64,000 nucleotides of DNA from Sandaracinobacteroides hominis (GCF_016464365.1 NZ_JADCUC010000003.1:248001-312000); one strand, 5' to 3'. Shown: positions 8,130-18,026, numbered from the stretch's first letter. The notes: generated from the letters alone by a model not told the origin. A program made the numbers and translations.

Positions 8130-8169
8130 GTGCGGCATTGCTACGCTTGCATGTAGTCGCATGCCGCAC
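8130..8169. promoter_or_regulatory. Inverted repeat in the queC/hemA divergent promoter region
   Basis: Perfect 9-bp arms GTGCGGCAT and ATGCCGCAC enclose a second short inverted pair, CTAC and GTAG. The 40-bp element ends 38 bp before the hemA GTG and 34 bp upstream of queC. It could be a dimeric regulator site for one or both genes or a stem-loop in the hemA leader; the sequence does not decide. Confidence 0.5.
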
Positions 8170-8207
8170 TAGGGGCGCGGCCCAAAGCGGAAAGGCGCGA
8201 GCGCAAA

Positions 8208-9425
8208 GTGGTTGACTACGGCCAGGTCTTCAAGGCGGCAATTGATCGCCTGCACGAGGAAGGACGCTATCGCGTCTTCATCGACATCCTGCGCAACAAG
8301 GGTGCCTACCCCAACGCGCGCTGCTTCGCCGGCCACAATGGCCCCAAGCCGATCACTGTCTGGTGCTCCAACGATTATCTCGCCATGGGCCAGCACCCGA
8401 AGGTCGTCGCCGCCATGGAAGAGGCGCTGCACGACGTCGGCGCGGGCTCCGGCGGCACCCGCAACATCGGCGGCAACACCCACTACCACATCGATCTCGA
8501 AGGCGAACTGGCAGACCTGCACGGCAAGCAATCCGCCCTCCTCTTCACCTCCGGCTACGTCTCCAACGAGGCGACGCTCAGCACGCTCGGCAAGCTGCTG
8601 CCCGGCTGCATCATCTTCTCCGACGAGCTGAACCACGCCTCGATGATCGCCGGCATCCGCCACAGCGGTTGCGAAAAGCAGGTCTGGCGCCACAACGATC
8701 TCGTCCACCTCGAGGAGCTCCTCGCCGCCGCAGACCCCGAAGCGCCCAAGCTGATCGCCTTCGAATCGGTCTATTCGATGGACGGCGACATCGCCCCCCT
8801 GCACGAAATCTGCGACCTCGCAGACAAATACGGCGCCCTCACCTATCTCGACGAAGTCCACGCCGTCGGCATGTACGGCCCGCGCGGCGGCGGCATCTCC
8901 GATCGCGACGAAGCAGCCCGCCGCCTCACCATCATCGAGGGAACGCTCGGCAAGGCCTTCGGCGTCATGGGCGGCTATATCGCCGCAGACAAGAACATCG
9001 TCGACTGCATCCGCAGCTACGCCCCCGGCTTCATCTTCACCACCTCGCTCAGCCCGGTCCTAGTCGCAGGCGCCCTCGCCAGCGTCCGCCACCTGAAGGC
9101 CTCCGCCGCCGAACGCGAAGCCCAGCAAGCCAACGCCGCCTCGCTGAAGCGCCTGATGGCCGAAGCAGACCTGCCGGTAATGCCCAGCGTCAGCCACATC
9201 GTCCCGCTGATGGTCGGCTGCCCGATCAAGGCAAAGAAGATCAGCGACATCCTGCTCGCCGAATATGGCGTCTACGTCCAGCCGATCAACTTCCCCACGG
9301 TCCCCCGCGGCACCGAACGCCTCCGCTTCACCCCAGGCCCCGCCCACGACGAAGCCATGATGCGCGAACTGGTGGCAGCGCTAACCGAAATTTGGGGCCG
9401 CCTAGAAATGCGCGCCGCCGCCTAG
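8208..9425 (+). CDS. hemA: 5-aminolevulinate synthase
   Basis: This 405-residue PLP enzyme condenses glycine with succinyl-CoA to 5-aminolevulinate, the first step of heme synthesis by the Shemin pathway used in alphaproteobacteria. The PLP-binding Lys249 lies in EGTLGKAFG. The glycine-rich [10 protein letters not shown], and [10 protein letters not shown] around residues 215-224, are conserved. Translation starts at GTG 8208; no strong Shine-Dalgarno is seen. The gene diverges from queC across a region with a 40-bp inverted repeat. Confidence 0.97.
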   Translation: MVDYGQVFKAAIDRLHEEGRYRVFIDILRNKGAYPNARCFAGHNGPKPITVWCSNDYLAMGQHPKVVAAMEEALHDVGAGSGGTRNIGGNTHYHIDLEGELADLHGKQSALLFTSGYVSNEATLSTLGKLLPGCIIFSDELNHASMIAGIRHSGCEKQVWRHNDLVHLEELLAAADPEAPKLIAFESVYSMDGDIAPLHEICDLADKYGALTYLDEVHAVGMYGPRGGGISDRDEAARRLTIIEGTLGKAFGVMGGYIAADKNIVDCIRSYAPGFIFTTSLSPVLVAGALASVRHLKASAAEREAQQANAASLKRLMAEADLPVMPSVSHIVPLMVGCPIKAKKISDILLAEYGVYVQPINFPTVPRGTERLRFTPGPAHDEAMMRELVAALTEIWGRLEMRAAA

Positions 9426-9446
9426 GCCGCATTCTGCCTCCCGCGG

Positions 9447-9489
9447 GCAGGGCTTTGCCCTGCACCCAGCAGGGAAATGATTTCCCTGC
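9447..9489. repeat. Composite palindromic repeat after hemA (two hairpins)
   Basis: Hairpin 1 (9447-9463) is GCAGGGC-TTT-GCCCTGC. Hairpin 2 (9469-9489) has 10-bp arms GCAGGGAAAT and ATTTCCCTGC around a single G. The second palindrome recurs at 59906-59926 in the opposite orientation. It lies between the convergent hemA and unknown membrane-protein genes, where it could terminate both, and looks like a REP-like dispersed element. Confidence 0.8.
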
Positions 9490-9496
9490 ACCCTCA

Positions 9497-11413
9497 CTAT
9501 CGCGAACGTATAGGATCGCCCCTCGGAACGCCGACCGTCGCCATCTGTTGTCTAACCGATCCTGCCGGAACAGCCGCGACTGGAACAGGCAGGCATCCTG
9601 CCTTCTGAAGATAATCATCCCGCGAGGCCCTGACTTCCTTCAGGATTTGCGCCTCGAATTCGGCTCGGTGAAGATATTCATCTGCCTCGAGCATGGCCTT
9701 GGTCGCTGCAACTCCAGCAACCGTACCTGCAGCCGCTCCAGCTACTGCCGTGGCCCCTCGCACAACCGATTTCGTACTCCCCGCTACAACAGCCGCACTC
9801 TTTGGGCCTACGCCAACGCGTTTTGCCATCTTGGAGGTGAAGGTTTGCACAGTCTGGGAGCCGAATACTTTTGCGCTCACACGATTGCCGATCACGGCCA
9901 TTCCGCCCTGTGCCAGTAGAGCTGCCGACACAGCGGAAGCTGCCTTCCATTGTGGATCTGCCAATGTTGACGGTGGTATCAGCAACGACTGCAGGTCTGG
10001 AGCACGACCCACTTCTCGCATTCTGATGCCATAAGACGGTTTCAATTTATGCCGACCAAGTATTTCCTTTGCTTTTTCAACATAGCGTGCATCCACGTTT
10101 GCCGCCATGCCGCTTGCAGCATTGACCAGCGTGGCGCCTGCAGACATTTGTTTTGCAAAGCTATCACCAAATATGTGGGTCGTCATATCGTTTTTGGCCA
10201 TCTGTTCAGATTTTGAGGTAAATATATATCCCAATCTCATATATTCGGCGGGCATCGTGTAATATTGATCAACATACGATTTCGCCGATCTCTCAGCACC
10301 ATCAAAAGCTGATTTTGCCAATTTGCACATACTTGATTTAGCCTCGGACCGAATGGCGCCGACATCCGGTCTCATTTCAATTACAGTCATCACAACGTCT
10401 TTTGGAAAGAGCTCCTCGCCGATCCTGTAGACATCTATGATTGTGGTGCGACCAGTCTGCATTTTTGTTGGCAAACTGTAGCGTGAAGCCAACGCCTCAG
10501 CGCGCAACGCCCCATAATTGTAAGTTGCCCAATAAGCCGCGACGCAAGAAAGGATGCCAACATAGGCCACCGCGCTCAGTCTCGGCGGCCAACTGCTTTG
10601 ATCTGGTGCTGAAAACGCCCTGCGCATTTCGCGCCAGCGAATTCCCAGCGCCGTGAAAGCCATTGCGCTGACCCAGAAGGCTCCAATCCATTGCAGGAAA
10701 TACAAGAGGTTGGCTGAGGTGCGATACCCGCCTCCAATCGACTGGACCTCTTCTAGGGCGAAAACCTGCACGCCGTTGAGGACAGACAACGTGATCGAAA
10801 CCGATTCGAGCATTGCGCTTTGCTTGAAAGGGGTTGAATCCACTGCCTCTGATAGAGTGACGGCTTCCGGAAGTGGCAATACCCACATCATCGCCGCGGC
10901 CCCCAAAACCGCACCCGCGGGGACAACCAGCGCTCTTACCGCATATATTTGGGACCAAGGCTGGAAATGCGATGCAGTCCACCGGTGCGCCAACGGAGCG
11001 GCAATGCCGATAAATAGGGCCTGACAGATCAGTGCTATAGCAACCCTTCCGCCACTGTCCTGATCAAGCATGCTCATCGCCAGAACGACAGACAATAGAA
11101 CTGCAAGAACGATCGCAATCAGCGTGCGCAATACATATCCACGAAGCAGTGTCGGAAGTGTCGAACCCGGCTTGAGCGATGCCAGCAGCATGGTCCGGCG
11201 AACGACCGACCGATGAGCCACCAAAACGGCTGCCGGCGCGGAAATGACGAACAGTAGAGCGAAGAAAATAAACAGGCTCGTATCTGCTCGCGAACTACTC
11301 AATGCCGCAAGCAGCGCAATCCACGCGGCGCACAGCAGCATATGCCCCCATAACGGCCATTGCCTGTCTCGATCAGAAAATTCCGGATCAAGATCGGCTG
11401 AATCTGTCTGCAT
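9497..11413 (-). CDS. Large polytopic membrane protein of unknown function
   Basis: I do not recognise this 638-residue protein. The N-terminal half has about seven hydrophobic segments (near residues 22-40, 46-66, 95-113, 122-140, 152-172, 225-245 and 275-291). A hydrophilic domain of about 230 residues follows. A Gly/Ala-rich hydrophobic stretch at about 555-595 resembles a glycine-zipper membrane segment, then comes a charged tail. The DNA is visibly less GC-rich and uses more A/T-ending codons than its neighbours, which suggests horizontal acquisition. The start at MQTDSADLD was chosen; a GTG 12 codons upstream is also open. It stands alone between hemA and rpiB. Confidence 0.7.
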   Translation of the reverse strand: MQTDSADLDPEFSDRDRQWPLWGHMLLCAAWIALLAALSSSRADTSLFIFFALLFVISAPAAVLVAHRSVVRRTMLLASLKPGSTLPTLLRGYVLRTLIAIVLAVLLSVVLAMSMLDQDSGGRVAIALICQALFIGIAAPLAHRWTASHFQPWSQIYAVRALVVPAGAVLGAAAMMWVLPLPEAVTLSEAVDSTPFKQSAMLESVSITLSVLNGVQVFALEEVQSIGGGYRTSANLLYFLQWIGAFWVSAMAFTALGIRWREMRRAFSAPDQSSWPPRLSAVAYVGILSCVAAYWATYNYGALRAEALASRYSLPTKMQTGRTTIIDVYRIGEELFPKDVVMTVIEMRPDVGAIRSEAKSSMCKLAKSAFDGAERSAKSYVDQYYTMPAEYMRLGYIFTSKSEQMAKNDMTTHIFGDSFAKQMSAGATLVNAASGMAANVDARYVEKAKEILGRHKLKPSYGIRMREVGRAPDLQSLLIPPSTLADPQWKAASAVSAALLAQGGMAVIGNRVSAKVFGSQTVQTFTSKMAKRVGVGPKSAAVVAGSTKSVVRGATAVAGAAAGTVAGVAATKAMLEADEYLHRAEFEAQILKEVRASRDDYLQKAGCLPVPVAAVPAGSVRQQMATVGVPRGDPIRSR

Positions 11414-11628
11414 CAATTCCACACAATTCCCCCTATGCTTACCCACCAATCGAGACGCCGCTCATTGTCAGCAGATCAAGAACGCGGAAAGCGTGAGCAA
11501 GGACACAACAACGTCTCAACCCATTTCTGCACATCCACCCATCTTGGCGAAAGCTCACATATGGCGCATAGGGTCGCCGCGTCCCCACAAGGGCTGGCGA
11601 TTCACCATTCGGCAGGGCCTGAAAACCA

Positions 11629-12057
11629 TTGAAGATTGCAATCGCATCTGATCATGCGGGCTATCCGCTGAAGGCCGTTCTCGCCGAAGACCTGCGCGCT
11701 GCCGGCCACGATGTCCTCGATCTCGGCGCCGGCGACGCCACCACCAGCGTCGACTACCCCGATTTCGGCCGCGCCTGCGCCGAAAAGGTCGCCTCGGGCG
11801 CTGCAGAATTCGGCGTCGTCGTCTGCGGCTCCGGCATCGGCATTTCCATCGCCGCCAACCGCGTCCCCGGCGCCCGCTGCGCCCTTATCCACGACAATCT
11901 CGGCGCAAGGCTTTCCCGCCAGCACAACGATGCCAACATGATTTCCTTCGGCGCCCGCCTCACCGGCATCGAAACCGCCCGCGACGCCCTCACCGCCTTC
12001 CTCGAAACCCCGTTCGAAGGCGGCCGCCACGCCGCCCGCCGCGACAAGCTAGGATAA
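11629..12057 (+). CDS. rpiB: Ribose-5-phosphate isomerase B
   Basis: This 142-residue enzyme interconverts ribose-5-phosphate and ribulose-5-phosphate in the pentose phosphate pathway. The N-terminal [11 protein letters not shown], the active-site Cys in [10 protein letters not shown], and the RQHNDANM segment are characteristic of RpiB. The start codon is TTG, since the conserved N-terminus begins there and no ATG fits. The glyA ATG follows 5 nt after the stop, so the two are very likely co-transcribed, as is common in alphaproteobacteria. Confidence 0.95.
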   Translation: MKIAIASDHAGYPLKAVLAEDLRAAGHDVLDLGAGDATTSVDYPDFGRACAEKVASGAAEFGVVVCGSGIGISIAANRVPGARCALIHDNLGARLSRQHNDANMISFGARLTGIETARDALTAFLETPFEGGRHAARRDKLG

Positions 12058-12062
12058 AGCAC

Positions 12063-13364
<1,302 letters not shown>

Positions 13365-13393
13365 GGAAGCCTGTCCGCAAAAGGGAGCATTCG

Positions 13394-13960
13394 ATGACCG
13401 ACGAGACCACCCCCGCCAAGCCGCAAGCCGCTGCCAAGCCGAAGGCTGCCGCAAAGCCCAAGGCCGCGGCCGCTTCCACGGCAAAGCCCAAGGCTGCTCC
13501 CAAGCCAAAGGCGGCGCCAAAGCCGAAGGTGGACAAGGTCGACAAGCTCGCCGCCGAAGCGCTGGACGCTGGCAAACCGATCCTGGAATCGGAAACCGGC
13601 CGCAAAGCCGCCGCTTTCTCCGAAACCGCCTTCACCAAGGGGGAGGAACTGGTCGGCAAGGCGCTGGACAGCGACATCGGCAAGAAGGCCAGCGCCACCG
13701 CGCAGGAATATACCGCCAAGGCCCTCGAAACCGATCTGGGCAAACAGGCCAGCGCCTATGGCAAGCAGGCGATGGACAGCGAAGCCGGCCAGACCGCGAA
13801 AAAGGTCTGGAACACGCCGCTTGGCCGCAACGTCGGCACCGGCGCAGCAGCGGGCGCCGCGCTCGGGCTGGTGCTGCCGATTCCGTTCGTCGGCCCGTTC
13901 GTCGGCGCCGTCGTCGGCGGTGGCCTCGGCTATCTCCGCACGCTCGCCAAGAAGAACTGA
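13394..13960 (+). CDS. Lys/Ala/Pro-rich protein with glycine-zipper C-terminus
   Basis: The protein has 188 residues and no assigned function. Residues 1-52 are a histone-H1-like series of Lys-Pro-Ala units (repeats of AAAKPKA and PKPKA). The middle has imperfect repeats of about 21 residues around ETGRKA, DIGKKA, DLGKQA and EAGQTA, and the C-terminus is a Gly-rich hydrophobic hairpin ([25 protein letters not shown]). The basic tail could bind DNA or RNA, while the C-terminus could insert into the membrane. Its stop overlaps the nrdR start (TGATG). Confidence 0.75.
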   Translation: MTDETTPAKPQAAAKPKAAAKPKAAAASTAKPKAAPKPKAAPKPKVDKVDKLAAEALDAGKPILESETGRKAAAFSETAFTKGEELVGKALDSDIGKKASATAQEYTAKALETDLGKQASAYGKQAMDSEAGQTAKKVWNTPLGRNVGTGAAAGAALGLVLPIPFVGPFVGAVVGGGLGYLRTLAKKN

Positions 13961-14433
13961 TGCGCTGCCCTTTCTGTCACCACGACGACAGCCAGGTTAA
14001 GGACAGCCGCCCCACCGAGGATGGCAGCGCCATCCGTCGGCGGCGGCAATGCCCGGCCTGTGGCGCCCGCTTCACCACCTTCGAGCGCGTGCAGCTGCGC
14101 GAGCTCGTAGTGGTGAAGAAAAACGGCAAGAAGGAGCCGTTCGACCGCGAGAAGCTGGCGATGAGCGTGATGATCGCCTGCCGCAAGCGCGAGATAGACG
14201 GCGACCGCATCGAGCGCTTCGTTTCCGCCGTCCAGCGCCAGCTGGAAGCGATGGGCGAAAGCGAAGTCGAAGCCGGCCAGATCGGCGCCCTCGTCATGCA
14301 GGGCCTCGAACGTCTGGACCCGGTCGCCTACGTCCGTTTCGCCAGTGTCTACAAGGACTTCCGCGAAGCCCGCGACTTCGAAACCTTCGTCGGCGGCCTG
14401 TCGAAAGCCGTGCTCAAGGGCGATCCGCAATAA
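13960..14433 (+). CDS. nrdR: Transcriptional repressor NrdR
   Basis: This 157-residue regulator represses ribonucleotide reductase genes through NrdR boxes. The zinc ribbon has two Cys pairs, CPFC at the N-terminus and CPACG at about 31-35. An ATP-cone domain ([15 protein letters not shown] onward) covers about 49-139 and senses dATP/ATP. The ATG overlaps the preceding stop by one base. A strong terminator-like stem follows the stop. Confidence 0.97.
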   Translation: MRCPFCHHDDSQVKDSRPTEDGSAIRRRRQCPACGARFTTFERVQLRELVVVKKNGKKEPFDREKLAMSVMIACRKREIDGDRIERFVSAVQRQLEAMGESEVEAGQIGALVMQGLERLDPVAYVRFASVYKDFREARDFETFVGGLSKAVLKGDPQ

Positions 14434-14456
14434 AAGGGGGCGGCGCCCGCCCTTTT
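14432..14456. terminator. Terminator after nrdR
   Basis: AAAAGGGGGCGG is followed by CGCCCGCCCTTTT, giving a GC-rich stem with an A-run on one side and a T-run on the other. It starts on the last base of the nrdR stop codon and precedes the ModE-type palindrome of the next gene. Confidence 0.75.
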
Positions 14457-14464
14457 CACCGCCG

Positions 14465-14502
14465 CCCGTTGCTATATACAGGGGTATATATCCAGCAACG
14501 GG
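14465..14502. promoter_or_regulatory. ModE-type operator palindrome
   Basis: The core TATATA-N6-TATATA (14473-14490) matches the ModE recognition pattern. It sits inside wider perfect 9-bp arms, CCCGTTGCT and AGCAACGGG. The element ends 6 bp before the ATG of the secreted-protein gene, covering the expected ribosome-binding or promoter region. A ModE-type regulator is encoded less than 1 kb away on the other strand. Confidence 0.6.
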
Positions 14503-14508
14503 AATCCC

Positions 14509-15027
14509 ATGCGCAGTCTTGCAGTCCTTCTGACCATTGCCGTCACAACCCCGGCGCTCGCGCAGGCCCAGACCGCAACAGAGTGCAGCAAGGCCTTGGA
14601 CGCCGATCTGCCGCCCGGCTTTGTCGAATGGACAAAGCCCGCCACGGCGATAACGGCGGCCGCCAACACCGCGGCAGTGCCGGCGCTTCAACCCCGAACG
14701 CCGGCAACGCTTGCCCTGCATCCGGCGGCATCCGTCAAGCTGGCAGCCGCCCCTGAACAGCTGCGCACACGCCCCGACGCGCACGCGGGCCTCGTCTCCA
14801 TCCGCATCCCCACAGCCGGCAACTGGCGCGTAGCTCTCAGCAATCCAGCCTGGATCGACCTGCTCACAGTCGCCGGCCCGGCGAAGTCCACCGCCCATGG
14901 GCACGGCCCGGCTTGCAGCAGCATCCGCAAGTTCGTCGATTTCAACCTGCCGGCGGGCGAATATATGCTGCAGTTCACGGCCAATCCCGGCGCAGAGCTT
15001 CGTGTCCTCGTCAGCCCAGTGCCTTGA
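14509..15027 (+). CDS. Small secreted protein of unknown function, putative ModE target
   Basis: The protein has 172 residues. Residues 1-20 are a signal peptide ending at ALAQA. Two Cys residues (in ATECSKAL and GPACSSIR) could form a disulfide in the periplasm. The C-terminal part (FNLPAGEYMLQFTAN) looks like a small beta domain. I do not recognise the family. The ModE-type palindrome directly upstream suggests control by molybdate, and its 3' end overlaps the convergent ModE-like gene by 17 bp. A role in molybdate or oxyanion handling is inference only. Confidence 0.65.
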   Translation: MRSLAVLLTIAVTTPALAQAQTATECSKALDADLPPGFVEWTKPATAITAAANTAAVPALQPRTPATLALHPAASVKLAAAPEQLRTRPDAHAGLVSIRIPTAGNWRVALSNPAWIDLLTVAGPAKSTAHGHGPACSSIRKFVDFNLPAGEYMLQFTANPGAELRVLVSPVP

Positions 15028-15349
15028 CCAGCTTCGCTCCGCGCTTCAAGGCAGCGGCCTCCAGTTCTGCCTGCAGGCCGCGATACTCCGCCAGCACGGC
15101 GCGCCCAGCCTCGGTCAGCGCCGCGCCGCCCGGCCCGCCGCGCTTCGTTTCCACCAGCGGCTTCGCAAACAGCCGGTTCATCGCCTCCACCATCAGCCAG
15201 GCACGGCGATAGGAAAGCCCCATCGCCCGCCCGGCCGCGGAAATGGAGCCATGCTCCACAATCGCTTCCAGCAGGTCGGCCTTCCCCGGCCCCAGCGCAA
15301 TCTCGCCGTCAACGAGCAGCTGCGCCTTCAGCTTCAGAAGGCCGACCAA
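15011..15349 (-). CDS. Single-domain ModE-type winged-helix regulator
   Basis: This 112-residue protein matches the N-terminal DNA-binding domain of ModE: GPGKADLLEAIVEHGSIS, then AAGRAMGLSYRRAWLMVEAM and the wing with RGGPGGAALTE. The C-terminal molybdate-binding (TOBE/Mop) domains of classical ModE are absent, so it may sense metal through a partner or act constitutively. The start is TTG 15349, 4 nt after the SIMPL-gene stop, so the two genes form an operon. A ModE-type site is present upstream of the convergent gene. Confidence 0.88.
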   Translation of the reverse strand: MVGLLKLKAQLLVDGEIALGPGKADLLEAIVEHGSISAAGRAMGLSYRRAWLMVEAMNRLFAKPLVETKRGGPGGAALTEAGRAVLAEYRGLQAELEAAALKRGAKLVKALG

Positions 15350-15353
15350 AGGC

Positions 15354-16109
15354 CTATTCCAGCTCGAAGGTCATGTTGACAGTCGCCGTCAGCCCCACTT
15401 CGCCGGGCGCTACCGGCGGCGGCGCCGCCGCAACCGCATCCGCCTGCATCCGCGCCATCGGCCGCGGCGGCTGAAACTCCACGCCCTCGCTCAGCGAAAG
15501 GATGCGCTTCACCTTCATGCCCGCCGCCGCCGCATAGAGATCGGCGCGCGCCCGCGCCTTGCGCACCGCCTCCGTCCGCGCCTTGTCCAGCAGCGGTTCG
15601 GGGTTGCTGATGCGGAAATTCGGCCCGTCCAGCTGGTTCGCGCCCTGCGCCACCAGTGCATCGATCACCTTCCCCGCATTGCCGATCTCGCGCAGCGTCA
15701 CCTGCACCCGGTTCGAGGCCTGGAAGCCGGTCAGGATCGGCGGCTGGTTCTGCTCGAAGCGATATTGCGGCTGCAGGTTGATGCCCGTCGTCTGGATATC
15801 GCGGCTGGCGATGCCCGCCTTCTGCAGCGCTGCCATCACCCGGTTCATCTGCTCGCTGTTGGCGCGCAGCGCCGATCCGGCATCGGCCGCCTGCGTCACC
15901 ACCCCGGCGCCAATATCGGCGATGTCCGGCGGCGCCTGCACGTCGGCACTCGCCGTCAGCGTCGCCGTCGTCGGCATCATCCGAATCTCTTTGCGCACCT
16001 GCATCTGCTCCGGCGGCCCGCTCTGGGCCGTGGCGGCAGTAGCCATGGGCAGGGCGATAGCGACCCCCAGCGCGGCAATTCCCAACGCCGCAATCTCACG
16101 TGATTTCAT
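15354..16109 (-). CDS. SIMPL-domain (DUF541) periplasmic protein
   Basis: This 251-residue exported protein belongs to the SIMPL/DUF541 family (YggE, BP26 relatives). A signal peptide covers about 1-28. The rest is the SIMPL domain with the typical ATLTASADVQAPPDIADIG start and the DGPNFRISNPEPLLDKAR segment. Family members form periplasmic or outer-membrane oligomers and have been linked to oxidative stress, but the role is not settled. GGAGG before ATG 16109 fixes the start. The ModE-like gene follows immediately. Confidence 0.88.
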   Translation of the reverse strand: MKSREIAALGIAALGVAIALPMATAATAQSGPPEQMQVRKEIRMMPTTATLTASADVQAPPDIADIGAGVVTQAADAGSALRANSEQMNRVMAALQKAGIASRDIQTTGINLQPQYRFEQNQPPILTGFQASNRVQVTLREIGNAGKVIDALVAQGANQLDGPNFRISNPEPLLDKARTEAVRKARARADLYAAAAGMKVKRILSLSEGVEFQPPRPMARMQADAVAAAPPPVAPGEVGLTATVNMTFELE

Positions 16110-16206
16110 GCAAATCCTCCTGATGCACATGCGGCGATAACCGCAGATGGCGCCAAAAGAGCCGATGCCGGGTTTCCCGCCGATGAAGCGAAATTGCGCC
16201 CGCCGT

Positions 16207-16464
16207 TCAGGAAGACCGGCTCTTGATCAGGCGATAGATCCACAAAAGCAGCACGGCGCCCGCCGTCGCCAAGGCCAGGTTCCAGATGGAGCCGCCCGTG
16301 CCCAGCCCGATCAGCTCCGACAGGAAGCCGCCCAGCAAACCGCCGGCGATGCCGATCAGGATGGTTACAATGATGCCGCCCGGGTCCTTGCCCGGCATGA
16401 TCCATTTTGCCAGCGCGCCTGCGATCAGGCCCACCACGATCCAGCCCAGGATGCCATATTCCAT
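16207..16464 (-). CDS. GlsB/YeaQ/YmgE-family stress-response membrane protein
   Basis: This 85-residue inner-membrane protein has three hydrophobic helices and the family signature ILGWIVVGLIAGALAKWIMPG at the N-terminus (20 residues from Leu). A Gly-rich middle helix (GIAGGLLGGFLSELIG) follows. Homologues are transglycosylase-associated or stress-induced proteins of unknown mechanism. The start at MEYGILGW matches the family; an upstream extension is basic and low-complexity. Confidence 0.88.
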   Translation of the reverse strand: MEYGILGWIVVGLIAGALAKWIMPGKDPGGIIVTILIGIAGGLLGGFLSELIGLGTGGSIWNLALATAGAVLLLWIYRLIKSRSS

Positions 16465-16792
16465 ATCGCGTCTCCCACCCTTGCGGGCCCGCCCCAAAGG
16501 CCGGCCGCCACATTGGTCATGCTAGCACAACGCAAGGACAAATTGGCAAGTGGCCGCATGGTAACAGTGGCTGCCAATGATGTTTCCTGCACGCAACGGG
16601 CCTTTATCTTGGCAATCGGAATGTGTATGGGGGCGATGTCCAGTTTCATTGCCGGAAGGGCGGCAGTGGCGGGGCAGGTTCTTCGTCCGTCTTTGAGGGG
16701 AGCGGCCGGGGGTTCTGGGCAATCCTGAATTGGCAACGCACATCCGTGCCTGTCGTGCCGGGAACGCCCGCTCTACGAAAGCTTGAAACGGC
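16465..16792. other. 328-bp intergenic region upstream of the RND operon
   Basis: No gene is visible. The region separates two divergent transcription units and must hold their promoters. An inverted pair ATTGGCA (16542-16548) and TGCCAAT (16572-16578) with a 23-bp spacer lies near its middle, and further TTGGCA words occur nearby. These could be operators for an efflux regulator, but no regulator gene is adjacent. Confidence 0.4.
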
Positions 16793-18013
16793 ATGAACAT
16801 GCATTTGTCCCCTCAGGATCCCGGCATTCGGGAGCAGCTGGATCGTGACGCCGCCGAGGCGGATGCCGAGCAGCGCGCGCGCAACAAGCGCAAGACCTGG
16901 ATCATCGTCATCGCCTCGATCGCCGCGGTTGCAGCCTTCGTTGCCTTCCTCGTCTGGAAGGCGAGCGCTCCCAAGGCGCAGACGCCGCCTTCCCCGCCAC
17001 CGACGGTGACCGTGCTGGTGCCCGGCACCAGCGAAGTCGCCAGCCGCGTCGCCGCCGTCGGCACCATCAGCGCCCGCCGCGACATGCCCGTGGGTGTCGC
17101 CGGCGAGGGCGGCATGATTTCGGCCATCCGCGTCGAGGCCGGGCAATATGTCGGCAAGGGCCAGGTTCTCGCGGAAATCGATTCGTCGGTGCAGCGCGCC
17201 CAGCTTGCCCAGCTGCAGGCCAGCGTCGCGCAGGCGCGGGCAGATGCCCGCCTTGCCCAGTCCGAGCTGGACCGTGCCAACGCGCTCGTCTCACGCGGGT
17301 TCATCTCCAAGGCCGATATCGATCGCCGCACCGCCACCCGCGATTCGGCCAACGCCCGCGTCAGCGTGGCGCAGGCACAGGTTCGCGAAATGCAGGAGCG
17401 GCTGAACCGCCTCGCTATCCGCGCCCCGGAAGCCGGTCTGGTGCTCGCCCGCATGGTGGAGCCCGGCCAGATCGTTTCCCCCGGAACCGGCGCCCTCTAT
17501 CGTGTCGCCGCCGGCGGCCAGATGGAGCTGCGCGCGCAGATCGCCGAGCAGGACATGCCCGGCCTCGCCGTCGGCCAGCCCGCCACCATCACCCCGGTCG
17601 GTTCGCAGAACCGCTATGCCGGAAATGTCTGGCTGCTGGAGCCGGTGATCGATCCGCAAAGCCGTCAGGGCACGGCGCGCATCGCCCTGCCGCAGGCAAC
17701 GGAGCTGCGTTCGGGCGGTTTCGCCAATGTCGTGGTCGAAGGCGCGAAGTCGCAGCGGCCGCTGCTGCCGCAGTCGGCGGTCCTGTCCGACCGCGACGGC
17801 AATTATGTCCTCACCGTGGGCGCCGACAATGCCGTCAAGCGCATGCCGGTGAAGACCGGTTCGGTTACGCCCAACGGCGTCGTCATCCTCTCCGGCCTCA
17901 CCGGCACGGAGAAGGTGGTGCAGTCGGCAGGCGCCTTCCTGCATCCGGGTGAAAAGGTGACACCGAAGTTGGCCGCGCCTGCGGCGGCTCCGGCTGTCGC
18001 CACGGCCGGCTGA
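16793..18013 (+). CDS. RND efflux periplasmic adaptor subunit (HlyD/AcrA-like)
   Basis: This 406-residue membrane-fusion protein links an RND pump to an outer-membrane channel. A charged cytoplasmic N-terminus (1-33) precedes one transmembrane anchor (about 35-55). Lipoyl, coiled-coil (LDRANALVSRGFISKADID region) and beta-barrel domains follow, with a typical GQYVGKGQVLAEID lipoyl half-motif. It lies 13 nt upstream of the pump gene. No outer-membrane factor (TolC-like) gene is next to it, so the channel must be encoded elsewhere. Confidence 0.93.
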   Translation: MNMHLSPQDPGIREQLDRDAAEADAEQRARNKRKTWIIVIASIAAVAAFVAFLVWKASAPKAQTPPSPPPTVTVLVPGTSEVASRVAAVGTISARRDMPVGVAGEGGMISAIRVEAGQYVGKGQVLAEIDSSVQRAQLAQLQASVAQARADARLAQSELDRANALVSRGFISKADIDRRTATRDSANARVSVAQAQVREMQERLNRLAIRAPEAGLVLARMVEPGQIVSPGTGALYRVAAGGQMELRAQIAEQDMPGLAVGQPATITPVGSQNRYAGNVWLLEPVIDPQSRQGTARIALPQATELRSGGFANVVVEGAKSQRPLLPQSAVLSDRDGNYVLTVGADNAVKRMPVKTGSVTPNGVVILSGLTGTEKVVQSAGAFLHPGEKVTPKLAAPAAAPAVATAG

Positions 18014-18026
18014 GGAGCGAACCGCC

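Noticed and set aside
8096-8207. Possible preQ1 riboswitch upstream of queC
   Set aside because: No preQ1-I, II or III sequence pattern was found; only the nested inverted repeat is present.
8363-9919. 518-codon plus-strand frame overlapping hemA
   Set aside because: It is a shifted frame of hemA with no recognisable domain, running into the antisense of the membrane-protein gene.
16097-16102. CACGTG core that might be a second parS
   Set aside because: The flanks (AATCTCACGTGATTTC) lack the TGTT/AACA arms required of parS.
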